DNA of 64,000 nucleotides from Tyto alba (lineage: Eukaryota; Chordata; Aves; Strigiformes; Tytonidae): assembly GCF_018691265.1 (NCBI RefSeq), contig NW_024881313.1, forward strand, positions 11,236,501 through 11,300,500, read 5' to 3'. The notes under the pieces were generated by a model, which saw only the letters and a list, made by a program, of their open reading frames with translations, had not been told where the DNA came from and searched no databases. Made by a program: the position numbers and the translations under genes. Positions 61,815 to 64,000 of the stretch are shown piece by piece (position 1 is the stretch's first letter; every line of letters starts with the position of its first letter).

Positions 61815-61976
61815 CGTTATTGCAGAGGCGCAGCCGATTGGCTCGATTTCCCAAACAGAAGTGGAGCTGACGTGGAGCTGGGGGAGCTTCGAGAAGCTTC
61901 TCACAGGGGGCCGCCCCGATAGCCCCCTCCCCTGCCACCAAAAAACTCCACCACTCACTCAACCCAGGACACCCCC

Positions 61977-64000
61977 TTACTGGTAAAGTTTGAGTCACAA
62001 GGCTACCAGATGAGAGGTAAGCAGAATGTCAATCAGTCCCCTGACATAAAAGTAATCCTTTACCTTCATGAGAGGAGTCTGGTTTTAATCCTCCAAATCC
62101 AGAACAAATAAAGGGCCTTAGCGTGTAGCTTTGAGGCAGGTATCCAAGCCATAGAGAGGGTGGGATCGCAGCTATGCTATGTGCTCCACTTGGCAACTGG
62201 CTGGCTCCTGCCCACGCTCTGCTCTGCTTCTGTGAACACCCTCTCACTCCCTATGGCAGTGTCAGTGCTCCCTGGACAGGCAATAAGGGGTTCTGCAATG
62301 GCACCCACCATTCAGCTGGGCAGGTAAGGACACAGCACACCCAGTATCTGAGGGGCTCTGACTCTCCAAATTTATTTTTCAGTAATGGTGCTGCCTGAGT
62401 AGGGCATGCAGGGAAGCAATCTGAATGTTGGCTTCAGTCAAAGAACCTAGGAAAACATTTTTGACACCAGGCTAGTGAGAACTGAAGTGTTAATTATTAA
62501 GTATGTTATAGCTCCCTGCATTTTTCTTATGTTCTTCCCCTGAAATTCAATGAGTAGCATAAAAGTTTAATCATAGAATTCTGATTCCACATTCATCCCA
62601 AGCCACAGTAGCAATCTTCTACCTTCCACGAGACAGAAGGTCTCCTTTATGTTTATGTGACATGGCACTTCATTGCATGGTCATAGAAGTACACAAGATT
62701 CAGAAAAACATTCTCAGACTCATCATTTTACGCACCCTGGCTATCTAGACAGAGAAATACAGTCATTATTCACACCAATAATTTATCAGCCTGTCCATGT
62801 TTCCCGCTCATTTGGTTTACCATAGGAATAAATCATGCTGTTCTCTACAGATATGTGGCTCAGTAAGTTTCACCAAATTCATCCCACTGATCCTTAAGTT
62901 TGCTTCCTTATATTTAGATATAGTGGTCTCAAGTTTGATGGGGAAAATCTCCAGCTCTTTGCAAAGAGTTCAGGTTCAAGTTTTTAATGAATCAGTGTAT
63001 CTTGGTTGGAAATAGAAAAATGGAAAGGCCATTCTTTATTAAGGAAGATTCAAAGGTATTGGTCAGAAATTATTACTCGGAAAGTTTAATTAAAACAAGG
63101 TTACTTTATATCACTTGATAACTTTGCTTATTGCTACAAAACTTCTTTCACTCTCTTTTATCAATTTCTACAGTCTTGCTGGGATTCAACCACACACTGC
63201 TCTGTGAAGTAAGATGCCTCATCAGAAATGGTTGGTTCCATTCATGTCATTCACGTGGTGCACTAATGGTTTTACCTTGTCATAAGGCACAAGTCAGTAT
63301 CAGCTGATTGCTCCAGCTCATCCATTTGTTTTGCATAAATGGAAGTGTCAATGTGTTGGCTTGGTGATTTTTTTCACAATACAAAAGATGAAGTGACATC
63401 GCTTTACATTACGGAGGATGGAAGGCAATAGGGAATTAAACCCTGATTTCTTTCTTTTATTCTTTTGTAAAGTTCAAATGCATAACCTAAAAGGGCTATG
63501 TATGAGGTAGTTACAGAATTTGTTTGCATAGATGGAAATTCTGTAAGTGTCAAAGAGTGGTGTCTACCCATTCTGAATTTGAAAATACTGTAATTTTCAT
63601 CTGACTATAATTTCAGAATGATCTTTTTTAGTGTCAAGAAGTGATAATTGAAGTTTCTTATTTGTATGTTGCAGTATACAGGTTTTGATGATGGTTTAAG
63701 TTATTTTTGAATACTTGGAAATGAGGGACAAGAAAACTGCCACATTCCCATTTACCATCAGCGCAGTAATTAAAGTTAAAAGCATCTAAGCAAAACTGAA
63801 GAAAAGTGGTTTACCCAAACACAAGAAATCAGCAACAGTTTGAAGAAGGCAAAATCATCTTCTGGACCCGTTAATTAAATATGCAACATCCATTAAGTTC
63901 ATAGATCAGCTCTCTAACAAGTTATCCTTAGATCTGTGGAAGCAGTGCCTGAAGTATTGGGTATGGAAAGCAGGGAAGTGGAGAGGAGCAAGGGAAAACA
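61977..64000. other. intergenic region right of the LTR
   Basis: No gene, repeat or RNA recognised in this AT-rich stretch. Confidence 0.6.

Larger units (their letters stand above)
60899..61971 (-). mobile_element. solo LTR of an endogenous retrovirus, minus orientation
   Basis: A 1073-bp block starting TGTCCTGGG and ending CGCGACA on the minus strand (TG...CA ends), flanked on both sides by CCCCC (60894-60898 and 61972-61976), a 5-bp target duplication. On the minus strand it has a TATA-like TATTTAAG (61814-61807) and an AATAAA (61092-61087). It has internal degenerate repeats with a period of about 67-68 bp: GAGTCCCTCCCA at 61369 and 61437, CTGCTCC-N2-C-N-TGGG at 61402 and 61469. There is no internal retroviral coding sequence, so it reads as a solo LTR. 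A 5-bp duplication suits avian ERVL-type elements, but the family name is not assigned. The homopolymer duplication is weak evidence alone. Confidence 0.8.

Noticed and set aside
57076..64000. A neighbouring gene such as VWDE upstream, or ARL4A beyond the 3' end
   Set aside because: Expected from recalled synteny, but no matching exon is visible in the window.

Overview
The window is vertebrate nuclear DNA, most likely from a bird. It is AT-rich with many poly(A)/poly(T) tracts. It carries one large multi-exon gene and an LTR of the kind common in bird genomes, and I saw no mammalian-type SINE. The species cannot be fixed from sequence alone.

Almost everything here belongs to one gene on the minus strand: SCIN (scinderin/adseverin), a Ca2+-activated actin-severing and capping protein with six gelsolin repeats. 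I reconstructed all 16 coding exons, from the ATG at 56854 (in a CpG island) to the stop at 8334. The exon lengths sum to 2145 nt (714 codons plus stop). Every junction is GT-AG and every phase closes. The product is one residue shorter than the human protein as I remember it. A TATAAAAG box lies about 50 bp upstream of the ATG. The first canonical poly(A) signal after the stop is at 6785-6790, giving a possible 3'UTR of about 1.5 kb.

Layout: 1-6770 is intergenic sequence beyond the 3' end of the gene. 6770-8333 is the probable 3'UTR. 8334-22789 holds exons 16 to 5, closely spaced. 22790-38786 is a 16 kb intron 4 with a second, intragenic CpG-rich block near 37.24-37.58 kb. Exon 4 (38787-38936), intron 3 (11.7 kb), exon 3, exon 2 and exon 1 (56665-56854) follow. 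56.4-57.1 kb is the CpG-island promoter. 57.1-64 kb is upstream intergenic sequence. It contains one apparently complete solo LTR (60899-61971) in the same orientation as SCIN, flanked by a 5-bp CCCCC repeat.

I found no second protein-coding gene, tRNA, rRNA or CRISPR array. Most of the other ORFs are chance frames in introns, poly(A) tracts, the CpG island or the LTR. The points most worth a second look are the intron-4 CpG block as a possible alternative promoter, the upstream LTR as a possible promoter donor, the GC-driven changes in exon 1, and a GC-rich block with an A-rich tail in intron 10. I did not find evidence for a new biological system.
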